In this document: one piece after another, positions 49,013 to 56,137 of the stretch
Layout of the letters: the number at the start of each line of letters is the position of its first letter
Position numbering within the stretch: position 1 is the stretch's first letter
Source of the DNA: JASLBX01 sp036374175
GTDB taxonomy: Bacteria > Actinomycetota > Actinomycetes > Jiangellales > Jiangellaceae
Reading direction: 5' to 3'
DNA length: 56,137 nt
NCBI GenBank assembly: GCA_036374175.1
Contig: DASUUH010000117.1
Location: forward strand, 1-56,137
Position numbers and translations under genes: made by a program
The notes under the pieces: generated by a model
The model's input: the letters and a program-made list of their open reading frames with translations, nothing else
Told to the model about the DNA's origin: nothing
Databases searched by the model: none

Positions 49013-50563
49013 ATGAATCAGCAGGTCAGCGCACCAGTCGGCGGCCGGGTGGGCGGCGCGTTGGACGCCGCGACCGCAGCGGTGGCCGCGGCGCAGGACG
49101 GCCCGGTTTACGCGCTGGCCGACGCGGATCTGGAGGGCGCGCTCGAGCAGTGCCAAGGTTTGGCCGCGCGGGTGTTCGACACCACGCTGGCACTGGTGCG
49201 CGAGGCCGACGAGCGGGATCTGGGTCGCCGGCAGGGCGGCTCGTCGACCGCGGCCTGGCTGGCCGGCCGGTTTCGGATCCGGCCCGGCCAGGCCCGCACC
49301 CTGGTCCGGCTGGCCAACCACACCCGCCCCGACGACGGGCCGACCGACTATTCGGCGAACGTGCGCACCCCCGACAGCGGGCGCGAGCTGCGGCAAACCG
49401 GCCGGGCGTTGGCCGCCGGGGCGATCTCCCCGGAGCACGTCGTGGTGGTAAGCAAGATCATGGAATGCATCCCCGAGGCCATCTCGGCTGACGAGGCTTG
49501 CACCGCCGAGGCGGAGCTAGCTGGGTTCTGCCGCCAGTACGACCCCGGGGTGGTGGCCAAGCTCGGCGACTACCTGCTCTCGCTGATGGCCGCGGACACC
49601 CTGGATGATGCCGAGAACGAGCGGCACCGCCGCCGCACCCTACGGCTGAACGAGGCGACCGGCGGCATCTCCGGACAATTGACCGCCGAAGGTATGGCCC
49701 TGCTGCGCACCGCGCTGGACCCGCTGGCCGCGCCCAACCCCGGCAGCGACGGCGAACGTGACCCGCGCACGCCCGGGCAACGCCTCGTCGACGCGCTCGT
49801 CGAGTTGGCCCGCCGCGCCGTCGCCGCGGACAGCTTCGAGACCAACCACGGCATCAGCCATCGCGTACTGGTTACCATCGGCCTGAACACACTTACCGCT
49901 GACCACCACGCCGAACGACCCGGCAACAACACCGACACCACAGGCAGCGGCGACACCACCGGTGCTGGCGACGACATCGGCGACAACCGCAACGACAACG
50001 ACACCGAGCGCGTCGGCCTCGGCGGCTGCGGCGGACCCGGCCGCATCAGCGCATCGCACACTGTCGGCGGCGACGGTGCCGCCATGCCATCCTTCTGCCG
50101 TGAGCGACTGGTCCCACCGGCTCAGATCCAGTGGGGTGGGCTCGTCTCACCCGCCGCTGCAAAACGGATCGCCTGCTGCGCCAGCATCCAACGCGTCCTG
50201 CTCGACCCCGCCGGCGCTGTGCTCGATGTGGGGCGGGAGTACCGCACGGCCACGCCGGCACAATTCGCCGCCCTGATCGCCCGCGACGGCGGCTGCGCCT
50301 TCCCAGCGTGCACCCGCCCCGCGTCGTGGTGCGTCGCGCACCACATCATCCATTGGGCCGACGGCGGCCCCACCGACATGGACAACCTGGTCCTGCTGTG
50401 CACCCACCACCACACCGTCGTGCACCACCAGGGTTGGACTATCCACATGCGAAGCGACAGGCAGCCCGAATTCATCCCGCCCCCCTGGGTCGACCCCGAC
50501 CAACAACCCAGACGCAACATCCGACCCCGCTACGGCCTGGATACCATCACCCCACACACATGA
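49013..50563 (+). CDS. DUF222/HNH endonuclease domain protein (13E12 repeat family)
   Basis: 516 residues from the ATG at 49013; a GTG at 48971 is in frame, but the -10-like element lies between them. The N-terminal DUF222 part (about 20-290) includes LALVREADERDLGRRQGGSS and RQTGRALAAGAISPEHVVVV. A Thr/Asp/Asn-rich linker (about 305-330) precedes the HNH nuclease at about 415-480: CAFPACTRPASWCVAHHIIH, WADGGPTDMDNLVLLCTHHH, which contains all metal-site histidines and two Cys pairs. The family is multi-copy in actinobacteria and some members are induced by DNA damage. Biological role unknown. Confidence 0.9.
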   Translation: MNQQVSAPVGGRVGGALDAATAAVAAAQDGPVYALADADLEGALEQCQGLAARVFDTTLALVREADERDLGRRQGGSSTAAWLAGRFRIRPGQARTLVRLANHTRPDDGPTDYSANVRTPDSGRELRQTGRALAAGAISPEHVVVVSKIMECIPEAISADEACTAEAELAGFCRQYDPGVVAKLGDYLLSLMAADTLDDAENERHRRRTLRLNEATGGISGQLTAEGMALLRTALDPLAAPNPGSDGERDPRTPGQRLVDALVELARRAVAADSFETNHGISHRVLVTIGLNTLTADHHAERPGNNTDTTGSGDTTGAGDDIGDNRNDNDTERVGLGGCGGPGRISASHTVGGDGAAMPSFCRERLVPPAQIQWGGLVSPAAAKRIACCASIQRVLLDPAGAVLDVGREYRTATPAQFAALIARDGGCAFPACTRPASWCVAHHIIHWADGGPTDMDNLVLLCTHHHTVVHHQGWTIHMRSDRQPEFIPPPWVDPDQQPRRNIRPRYGLDTITPHT

Positions 50564-50579
50564 CCACCACACCCAGACA

Positions 50580-50598
50580 GGCGGTGCCACACGCCGCC
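50580..50598. terminator. GC-rich hairpin between convergent genes
   Basis: GGCGG and CCGCC, 9 nt apart, lie between the HNH stop (50563) and the end of the convergent epoxide hydrolase gene (50627). No T-tract. It may terminate either gene. Confidence 0.35.
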
Positions 50599-50626
50599 TC
50601 CTCGGCATGCTCTGACGCTCGCGCAG

Positions 50627-51769
50627 TTACCGGAGCTTGCGGAAGAACTGCGCGATGTCGTTGACGAGCAGATCTGGTGCTTCCATCGCGGCGAAGTGTC
50701 CTCCGCGAGCGAATTCGGTCCAATGCACGATGTTGTGCTCACGCTCGGCAACCCGCCGGATGGTCGGGTCGGTCGGGAAGAGCGCGATGCCGGTGGGAAC
50801 GTTCGATCGCGCTCGTGGCAACCCCGGTTCGGTGCGCGTCTCGTAGTAGAGGTGGGCCGAGCTCGCGCCGGTGCCAGCGAGCCAGTACAGCGTTACGTCG
50901 GTGAGTAGGTGGTCACGGTCGACGGCGTCGTCGGGTAGCTCGTGGGCGGGGTCGGTCCATTCCCAGAACTTCTCGACGATCCAGGCGAGTTGCCCGATTG
51001 GCGAGTCGTTCAATGCGTATCCGATGGTCTGCGGGCGGGTGGACTGCAAATCGGCGTACCCGGTGCCGACCTCGCGGAGCCGGTCAGCGGCCGCAAGCCG
51101 GGCCTGCTCGGCAGTAGTGAGGGTGTCAAGGTCGGCTGGCTGGACGGCCGGGTAGGCCAGCGCGCCGTTGATATGGACACCGATCACGTGCTTGGGGGCG
51201 ACCCGGGCGAGTTCGGGTGAGACGACCGAGCCGGTGTCGCCGCCCTGGGCGCCGTACCGGTCATAGCCGAGGCGGCGCATCAATTCGGCCCAGGCCAGCG
51301 CGATTCGCCGGTGGTTCCAGCCAGGTCCGCTCAGCGGGATGGAGAAGCCAAAGCCCGGCACGGAGGGAGCTACCACATGAAACGCGTCGGCGGGATCACC
51401 ACCGTGGGCACCCGGGTCGGTGAGGGGCCCAATGATGTCGATGAACTCCACAATCGATCCCGGCCAGCCATGGGTGAGGATCAGCGGCATGGCGCTGGGT
51501 TCGGCCGAGCGGACGTGCAGAAAGTGAATCCGCTGACCACCGATCGACGTCGTGTACTGTGCAAACCCGTTGAGCTGGGATTCCCAGGCACTCCAGTCGT
51601 AGCTGGTTCGCCAGTAGCGGGCGAGGTCCTTGAGGTAGGCGACCGGGACACCGCGTGACCATCCGATGCCGGGCAGGTCGGCCGGCCAGCGGGCTCGGTC
51701 CAGCCGGGCCCGCAGATCATCGAGGTCAGCTTCTGGGATGGCGATGCGGAACTCGTGCAGTTCGGTCAT
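50627..51769 (-). CDS. Epoxide hydrolase (EHN domain, alpha/beta hydrolase)
   Basis: 380 residues. The N-terminal EHN domain is FRIAIPEADLDDLRARLDRA, RWPADLPGIGWSRGVPVAYL near 6-46, then RYWRTSYDWSAWESQLNGF. The core has the oxyanion HGWPGSIVEFIDIIGPLTDP near 99-118, the nucleophile Asp in GAQGGDTGSVVSPELARV near 173 and the late catalytic His in GGHFAAMEAPDLLVNDIAQF near 354. The sequence at the nucleophile reads GGDTG instead of the usual GGDWG. It probably opens epoxides of small hydrophobic substrates, and is located upstream of the ROK gene in reverse order. Confidence 0.9.
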   Translation of the reverse strand: MTELHEFRIAIPEADLDDLRARLDRARWPADLPGIGWSRGVPVAYLKDLARYWRTSYDWSAWESQLNGFAQYTTSIGGQRIHFLHVRSAEPSAMPLILTHGWPGSIVEFIDIIGPLTDPGAHGGDPADAFHVVAPSVPGFGFSIPLSGPGWNHRRIALAWAELMRRLGYDRYGAQGGDTGSVVSPELARVAPKHVIGVHINGALAYPAVQPADLDTLTTAEQARLAAADRLREVGTGYADLQSTRPQTIGYALNDSPIGQLAWIVEKFWEWTDPAHELPDDAVDRDHLLTDVTLYWLAGTGASSAHLYYETRTEPGLPRARSNVPTGIALFPTDPTIRRVAEREHNIVHWTEFARGGHFAAMEAPDLLVNDIAQFFRKLR

Positions 51770-51790
51770 GTCGGCCTCATTTCGGCATCA

Positions 51791-52975
51791 CTATGGGACT
51801 GCTCGCCCGGACCATGCGTCGAGGCCGTCGGGTGTGAGGACGGCGTCAAAGCCCCGATCCACTGCGCCGGTGAGTTGGCTATGCGAACCGAGGGTCGTGG
51901 TCGTCAACGCCGGCGGGCTGGACCGGTGGAAGCGCATCAGCGCGGCCCGGTAGCTGGACTCGAGCTCCCCAGGTGCCGACTGCATGATCTCCACGGCGAG
52001 CCCGGACAGGGTGACGACGTCAGGATCGGTCGCGTTGACCAGTCCGCCGATGCCACGCCCCAGTGCCCGAGCCGTGGCCTGGACTGCCAACCGCGCGGCC
52101 GGGTCGACCGCGGCGGTGGCGATGACCTGCTCCGCCCGAGTGCGGGGATTGCGCGGGGGAGGCTCGCCGAGCAGGCGCGCCATCGCCCGACCGCCCACTT
52201 CGAGGTCCCAGCAACCGCGCGCCCCGCAGGGGCAGGACCTGCCGGGATCACCGAACGGAAGGTGGCCGAACTCGCCACCGGCTCCGGTCGTCCCGTCCAC
52301 CGGGGTGCCGTCCACGACTAGCGTGCCACCAACGCCGACCGCGACGATCAGGTGCAGCACGACCCGTGCGCGCGCGCCGGCGCCACGCCTAGCCTCGGCG
52401 AGACCAGCCAGTGTCGCGTCGTTGCCGACGAGCAGCGGCATCCCGGGTTGGATCCGGAGCGATTCGAGACTGACATTGCGCCACCGAAGGCCAGCCGCCT
52501 GAACGACGTCGGTGCCCCGCACCGTGCCGGCGACGGCCACCGAGACGGCGCCGAGCCTACCGGGGTATCGCTGGTAGACGCCGTTCACAGTCTCTCGCAG
52601 GTGCCCGAGCACGGCGTCAGGCCGGCGGGTCGCATGCCGCCCCGAAGCCTGCTCGACGACACCGCCGCCGAGTTCGGCCACCGATATCCGCCACCGCTCG
52701 TGGCTTATGTCGACCGCGCACACGACAGGTCCGTCCGGGTGCGGGACCAGCATTGGGGACGGCCGCCCCCGCTCACCGGTCGGCGGCGAGCCGGCCTCGT
52801 CGAGCAGCCGCAGCCGCTTCAGCCGGGCTGTGATGTCAGTGGCCGAGCCACTGCTCAGCCCGAGTACCCGGATCACGTCCGCCCTCGTCGCCGCAGGGTG
52901 CGCGTGGACGTGGCGCAGCACCGCAACCGCACCCTGGCGACGCAGGACGCGTGCCTGATGGGTATTGGTTTGCAT
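51791..52975 (-). CDS. ROK family transcriptional repressor
   Basis: 394 residues. A winged HTH fills about 8-75 (QGAVAVLRHVHAHPAATRAD and VLGLSSGSATDITARLKRLR). The ROK sugar-kinase-like fold follows: VVCAVDISHERWRISVAELG near 82, PLLVGNDATLAGLAEARRGA near 177, GTTGAGGEFGHLPFGDPGRS near 228, and the zinc motif CPCGARGCWDLEVGG near 249-263. Such NagC/XylR-type proteins repress sugar-use genes and leave DNA on binding a sugar. It is divergent from the truncated glucosidase and MFS genes, with an A+T-rich palindrome between (52995-53025), so it probably controls them and itself. Confidence 0.9.
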   Translation of the reverse strand: MQTNTHQARVLRRQGAVAVLRHVHAHPAATRADVIRVLGLSSGSATDITARLKRLRLLDEAGSPPTGERGRPSPMLVPHPDGPVVCAVDISHERWRISVAELGGGVVEQASGRHATRRPDAVLGHLRETVNGVYQRYPGRLGAVSVAVAGTVRGTDVVQAAGLRWRNVSLESLRIQPGMPLLVGNDATLAGLAEARRGAGARARVVLHLIVAVGVGGTLVVDGTPVDGTTGAGGEFGHLPFGDPGRSCPCGARGCWDLEVGGRAMARLLGEPPPRNPRTRAEQVIATAAVDPAARLAVQATARALGRGIGGLVNATDPDVVTLSGLAVEIMQSAPGELESSYRAALMRFHRSSPPALTTTTLGSHSQLTGAVDRGFDAVLTPDGLDAWSGRAVP

Positions 52976-52994
52976 CTGGCATCCTCGGCCTCAG

Positions 52995-53025
52995 ATTATT
53001 ATCCTCGTATCGCGAGTATATTATT
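52995..53025. promoter_or_regulatory. A+T-rich palindrome, likely ROK operator
   Basis: Two 13-bp arms (52995-53007 and 53013-53025) match as an inverted repeat at 10 of 13 positions, with inner arms CCTCG and CGAGT around TATCG. It is one of the most A+T-rich stretches in the window and sits 20 bp from the ROK start and 29 bp from the divergent gene start. Confidence 0.6.
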
Positions 53026-53053
53026 CATTTGACCTGGGAGGACTCCGCGGGGC

Positions 53054-53995
53054 ATGTCGAGCACCTGGACACCAGCCAAGCCACACTGGCTGCAGGACGT
53101 CGCCGCCGTGCTGCCGGACGACGTCCACGCCATCCACGCCCGGTGGCGGCGGCTGGCCGACCGGTACGGCGCACTGTTGGTAGGCGAGGTTTACGAACAG
53201 GAACCCCGGCGGCTCGCGGATTACGTCGCCACCGACCGTCTGCACTCGTCATTCTGGTTCGGCCTGGTCGAGTACCACGGATGGGAACCCGTCGGAATCG
53301 CCTCGATGCTGCGCGACGCGGTGTCTGCGTCTCCGCGGCTGTCCTGGGCGCAGGGCAACCACGACCGCTCGCGGGCGGTCTGTCGGTACGGCGGCGGCCT
53401 GCGGGGTAGGCGCCGGTGGCTGGCGCTACAGGCGCTGGTCACGTTCCTGCCGGGCACGGCGTGGCTTTACCAGGGTGAGGAGCTCGGGCTCGGCAACGCG
53501 AGCATCCCACCGTCAGCCGGTGCCGACCCGCTCGGTGCGGCAGAGCCGTCCGAGTCGCGCGACGGCGTACGGACCCCGATGCCGTGGTCACCCGAGCCTG
53601 GCCTCGGATTCACGACCGGGACGCCGTGGCTGTCCGACGGAGGCCGCCAGCCCGCCGACACGATGGACGTCCAGCGAACGTCACCAACCTCGATGCTGCA
53701 CGCGGTCACCCGACTGCTAGCAGTTCACCAGGAGTTCCGCACTGAGCTCGGTGAACCCAACCTCGGCGTCTCGTGGCTCGATACCGCAAATCCCGAGGTG
53801 GTCGGCTACCAGCGCGGACCGTTGGTCGTCGCGGCCAATCTCGGCGACCGTGATGCGGCGATCTTCGCTGCAGGTGAGATCGTGTTCGACTCCGATCGCC
53901 TGGACACGCCGGCCGGGACACGCGTAGCAACCGTACTGCTTCGACCGGCCCAGGCGATCGTGCTTCGCCGCCAACGAACCTGCGCCGCCAGATGA
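53054..53995 (+). pseudogene. N-terminally truncated GH13 alpha-glucosidase
   Basis: 313 residues that match the second half of GH13 alpha-glucosidases. YGALLVGEVYEQEPRRLADY near 34-53 has the general acid Glu. SWAQGNHDRSRAVCRYGGGL near 97-116 carries the His-Asp of the third catalytic position, and FLPGTAWLYQGEELGLGN near 136-153 is a further landmark. GVRTPMPWSPEPGLGF and the C-terminal beta domain are present. Missing is the first part of the TIM barrel (about 200 residues), including the region of the nucleophile Asp. The upstream DNA is the ROK promoter region and holds no coding remnant. The ORF itself is intact and coupled by ATGA to the MFS gene, so it is expressed perhaps, but not as a normal glucosidase. 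Confidence 0.72.
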
Positions 53996-55185
53996 TCAGA
54001 GACACCCGAACACTGGCCCTCTACGCAGCCCTGGGCTGCCTCGGCTATGTGCTGACCGGCCTGGGGGCCATCCTGCCCGAGCTCCGGATCCAGTACGACC
54101 TGCCCAGAACCGAAGCGGCACTGTATCCGTCAGGATTCGCCGCCGGCCTGATCGTGGTCGGCGTCGTTGGCGATCGGATAGCCCGGCGGTTCGGCCGCGG
54201 CGCGTTGCCGGCTGCGGCGGTCGCATTGGCGGTCGGTACCGGCATGCTGGCCCTCGGCGGTGACCGATTCGTCGCCGGCGCGGGCGCGATCGTGCTTGGG
54301 CTCGGTGGCGCCGGCCTGGTCTTGCTGGTTCCCGCCACACTGCGGGTACTGCACGGTGACAACGCACCGGTACCGATCGGTGAGGCCAACGCCACCGCGA
54401 GCGCCGCGTCCGTGCTGGCCCCACTGCTCATCGGCGCCGCCATCGGCACCCGCGCCGGATGGCAGGCCGCGTTCTTCGCGGTTCCCCTTGCCGGCACGGT
54501 GGTGGTCGTCGCAGTCCTGCTCTGGGCAGGAGGCCACACCCCACTCGTCGCGCGGGACCAGGCCGCCAACGCTGAGCCGAGTGGCCGCGCTCCTCGGGAG
54601 TTCTGGTGGTGGTGGATCACCATCATCTTCTCCGTCGGTGTCGAGTTCTGCATCCTGTTCTGGGCAGCGGACTTCCTCCGCACCCAGAAGGCATTGGCGG
54701 CCGGCGCCGCGACGGCAGCGCTCGTCGGATTCGTGCTCGGCATGGCGATCGGCCGAGCCACGACCGGCCCCGTCCTTCGGCTGTTCGCGGCTGATACCGG
54801 CCGCCTGCTGGCGGCTGAGCTGCTGCTCGCGGCGGCCGGGTTCGCCCTGTTCTGGGCTGCCCCCATACCCGCCGTCGCATTCGGCGGGCTCATGCTCAGC
54901 GGCCTCGGTGTCGCCCTGCTCTACCCGGTGGCGCTCGCCGAAGCACTGGCCGCGTGGCCCGCCGAACCAGCCCGCGCGGCCAGCCGGTGCGCACTTGCGT
55001 CCGGGCTGGCCATCGGCGCGGCACCACTTCTCCTCGGAACACTCGCTGATCAGATCGGACTCCGCACCGCCGTTCTGCTAACCCCCACCCTGATCATCCT
55101 GTTGCTCACCCGTGTGATCCGCCGCGCGTGGGACGGCAGGCGCGCAACTGCCGCCACCGTTCCGGCGGGCCGCAGCGGCCGGTAG
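53992..55185 (+). CDS. MFS transporter (CynX/NimT-like)
   Basis: 397 residues with about 12 membrane helices. LYAALGCLGYVLTGLGAILP near 9-28 is helix 1, and GDRIARRFGRGALPAAAVAL near 61-80 is the loop 2-3 motif of the major facilitator superfamily. FWWWWITIIFSVGVEFCILF near 204-223 starts the second half. The ATG at 53992 overlaps the stop of the truncated glucosidase. It resembles small-molecule or sugar permeases of the cyanate/2-nitroimidazole type, so the substrate could be a saccharide handled with the ROK regulon, but this is only inferred. Confidence 0.86.
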   Translation: MIRDTRTLALYAALGCLGYVLTGLGAILPELRIQYDLPRTEAALYPSGFAAGLIVVGVVGDRIARRFGRGALPAAAVALAVGTGMLALGGDRFVAGAGAIVLGLGGAGLVLLVPATLRVLHGDNAPVPIGEANATASAASVLAPLLIGAAIGTRAGWQAAFFAVPLAGTVVVVAVLLWAGGHTPLVARDQAANAEPSGRAPREFWWWWITIIFSVGVEFCILFWAADFLRTQKALAAGAATAALVGFVLGMAIGRATTGPVLRLFAADTGRLLAAELLLAAAGFALFWAAPIPAVAFGGLMLSGLGVALLYPVALAEALAAWPAEPARAASRCALASGLAIGAAPLLLGTLADQIGLRTAVLLTPTLIILLLTRVIRRAWDGRRATAATVPAGRSGR

Positions 55186-55226
55186 CTCGAAGGCCTACGC
55201 ATCGAGAGTCAGCACCCTACATTCGA

Positions 55227-55255
55227 TTGAATATTCATGTGCCAACGTGCATACT
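55227..55255 (+). promoter_or_regulatory. argG promoter with ARG-box-like palindrome
   Basis: TTGAAT (55227-55232) and CATACT (55250-55255) are 17 bp apart and fit a -35/-10 pair. The GTG start at 55263 is eight bases after the -10, so the mRNA would be leaderless. TGAATATTCA (55228-55237) is a perfect palindrome of the ARG-box type and overlaps the -35, as expected for repression by ArgR. Confidence 0.5.
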
Positions 55256-55262
55256 TGTGCCT

Positions 55263-56137
55263 GTGTCCAAGGTGATTACGTCGCTGCCCGTGAGAGCCAG
55301 GGTCGGCATTGCGTTCTCCGGAGGCCTCGATACTTCGGTGGCGGTTGCGTGGATGCGTAACAAGGGCGCGGTGCCATGCACCTACACAGCCAACATCGGG
55401 CAGTACGACGAGAGCGACATTGACTCTGTGCCCGGTCGCGCGTTGGCATACGGTGCGGAGATCGCGCGGCTCGTCGACTGCCGCGCGGCGCTGGTGGAGG
55501 AGGGGCTCGCTGCACTGGCTTGCGGGGCATTCCACGTGCGGTCGGGCGGCCGTGTGTACTTCAACACCACGCCGCTAGGGCGAGCGGTCACCGGCACGCT
55601 GCTGGTGCGAGCGATGCTTGACGACGACGTCCAGATCTGGGGCGACGGTTCGACGTTCAAGGGCAACGACATCGAGCGGTTCTACCGCTACGGGCTGCTG
55701 GCCAATCCGCACCTGCGCATCTACAAGCCGTGGCTGGATCCGGCCTTCGTCAGCGAATTGGGTGGCCGCCAGGAAATGAGCGAGTGGCTGGCCGCACAGG
55801 GGCTGCCGTACCGCGACAGTGCGGAGAAGGCGTACTCGACTGACGCCAACATCTGGGGCGCCACTCATGAGGCCAAGACCCTCGAACACCTGGACAAGGG
55901 GATTGAGACGGTCCAGCCGATCATGGGTGTGCGGTTCTGGGATCCAGAGATCGAGATTGAGCCAGAGGACGTAACGATCGCGTTCGAGCAGGGCCGTCCG
56001 ATCACGATCAACGGTGTCAAGTTCGATTCGGCGGTCGACCTTGTGCTGGAGGCCAACGCGATCGGAGGCCGGCACGGCCTGGGCATGTCCGACCAGATCG
56101 AGAATCGGATCATCGAGGCTAAGAGCAGAGGCATCTA
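55263..56137 (+). CDS. argG: Argininosuccinate synthase, 3' end cut off by window edge
   Basis: 291 codons are present before the sequence ends in frame. RVGIAFSGGLDTSVAVAWMR near 13-32 is the N-type ATP pyrophosphatase motif. YTANIGQYDESDIDSVPGRA near 41-60, then QIWGDGSTFKGNDIERFYRY near 120-139 and STDANIWGATHEAKTLE near 193-209 match the longer argininosuccinate synthase type, where citrulline and aspartate are joined with ATP in arginine synthesis. The GTG at 55263 fits the promoter described above and gives a protein beginning MSKVITSLP. The C-terminus lies outside the window. Confidence 0.94.
   Translation, partial: MSKVITSLPVRARVGIAFSGGLDTSVAVAWMRNKGAVPCTYTANIGQYDESDIDSVPGRALAYGAEIARLVDCRAALVEEGLAALACGAFHVRSGGRVYFNTTPLGRAVTGTLLVRAMLDDDVQIWGDGSTFKGNDIERFYRYGLLANPHLRIYKPWLDPAFVSELGGRQEMSEWLAAQGLPYRDSAEKAYSTDANIWGATHEAKTLEHLDKGIETVQPIMGVRFWDPEIEIEPEDVTIAFEQGRPITINGVKFDSAVDLVLEANAIGGRHGLGMSDQIENRIIEAKSRGI

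Noticed and set aside
1..56137. tRNA or rRNA genes and prophage or plasmid modules
   Set aside because: Reading both strands I found no tRNA-like cloverleaf with a T-arm, no rRNA core sequence and no integrase, portal, terminase or replication initiator.

Overview
The window is high-GC DNA in which the frequent GTG starts, short intergenic gaps and ATGA or GTGA stop/start overlaps point to an actinomycete. Several genes fit that group: the doxX-aroA-rsgA and hisN neighbourhood, F420-type flavin enzymes (LLM oxidoreductase, Ddn-like protein), a 13E12-type DUF222/HNH gene, a sigma factor fused to a zinc-finger anti-sigma module, and ECF42 with a DGPF protein. I do not assign a genus. No rRNA, tRNA, CRISPR array, intact insertion sequence or prophage was seen. 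Most of it looks like ordinary chromosome, with a few decayed genes and repeat elements.

Layout. 1-3.7 kb: a cut-off LLM monooxygenase, a pirin, and an ABC-2 exporter operon ending in its likely TetR regulator. 3.7-9.9 kb: a peroxiredoxin-like protein, a flavin disulfide reductase, a membrane-tethered sigma/anti-sigma fusion, an AI-2E family permease, a decayed MFS fragment and hisN. 10-15.4 kb: SRPBCC, DUF2231, rsgA, aroA, doxX, a SRAP (YedK/HMCES) protein and a small membrane protein. 15.4-21.9 kb: an ion channel, a small Cys-rich protein behind a CsoR/CstR-like palindrome, a metallo-beta-lactamase-fold hydrolase coupled to a cyclic-nucleotide-binding protein, a secreted SGNH hydrolase, an adenosine/adenine deaminase and a secreted SURNod19-type protein.

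22.0-34.2 kb is the most striking coding region. A receiver-HTH-class III nucleotide cyclase fusion is followed by one ABC ATPase, three tandem paralogous FtsX-like permeases of about 800 residues each, a histidine kinase, a NarL-type regulator whose receiver closely resembles that of the cyclase, and a stand-alone receiver. The gene spacing suggests one signalling and transport unit in which one kinase could feed both transcription and second-messenger output.

34.2-38.9 kb holds a PP2C phosphatase, an alcohol dehydrogenase, a degenerate-looking glycerophosphodiesterase, a family III CoA transferase and a thiolase. 38.9-39.84 kb has no gene. It holds two tandem copies of an element of about 340 nt with a 36-nt identical core, GNRA-capped hairpins and a 3' hairpin showing a compensatory base-pair change. 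This looks like a repeated structured RNA that I cannot match to a known class, and it is my leading candidate for something undescribed.

39.84-56.1 kb: an ABC-2 export operon, a CHRD protein, a Ddn-like oxidoreductase, a FetAB-like exporter, an SDR, the DGPF/ECF42 pair, a DinB protein, an HNH gene with an SOS-like box, an epoxide hydrolase, a ROK repressor divergent from an N-terminally truncated GH13 glucosidase and an MFS transporter, and the start of argG. All calls are by eye from sequence, and no database search was possible.
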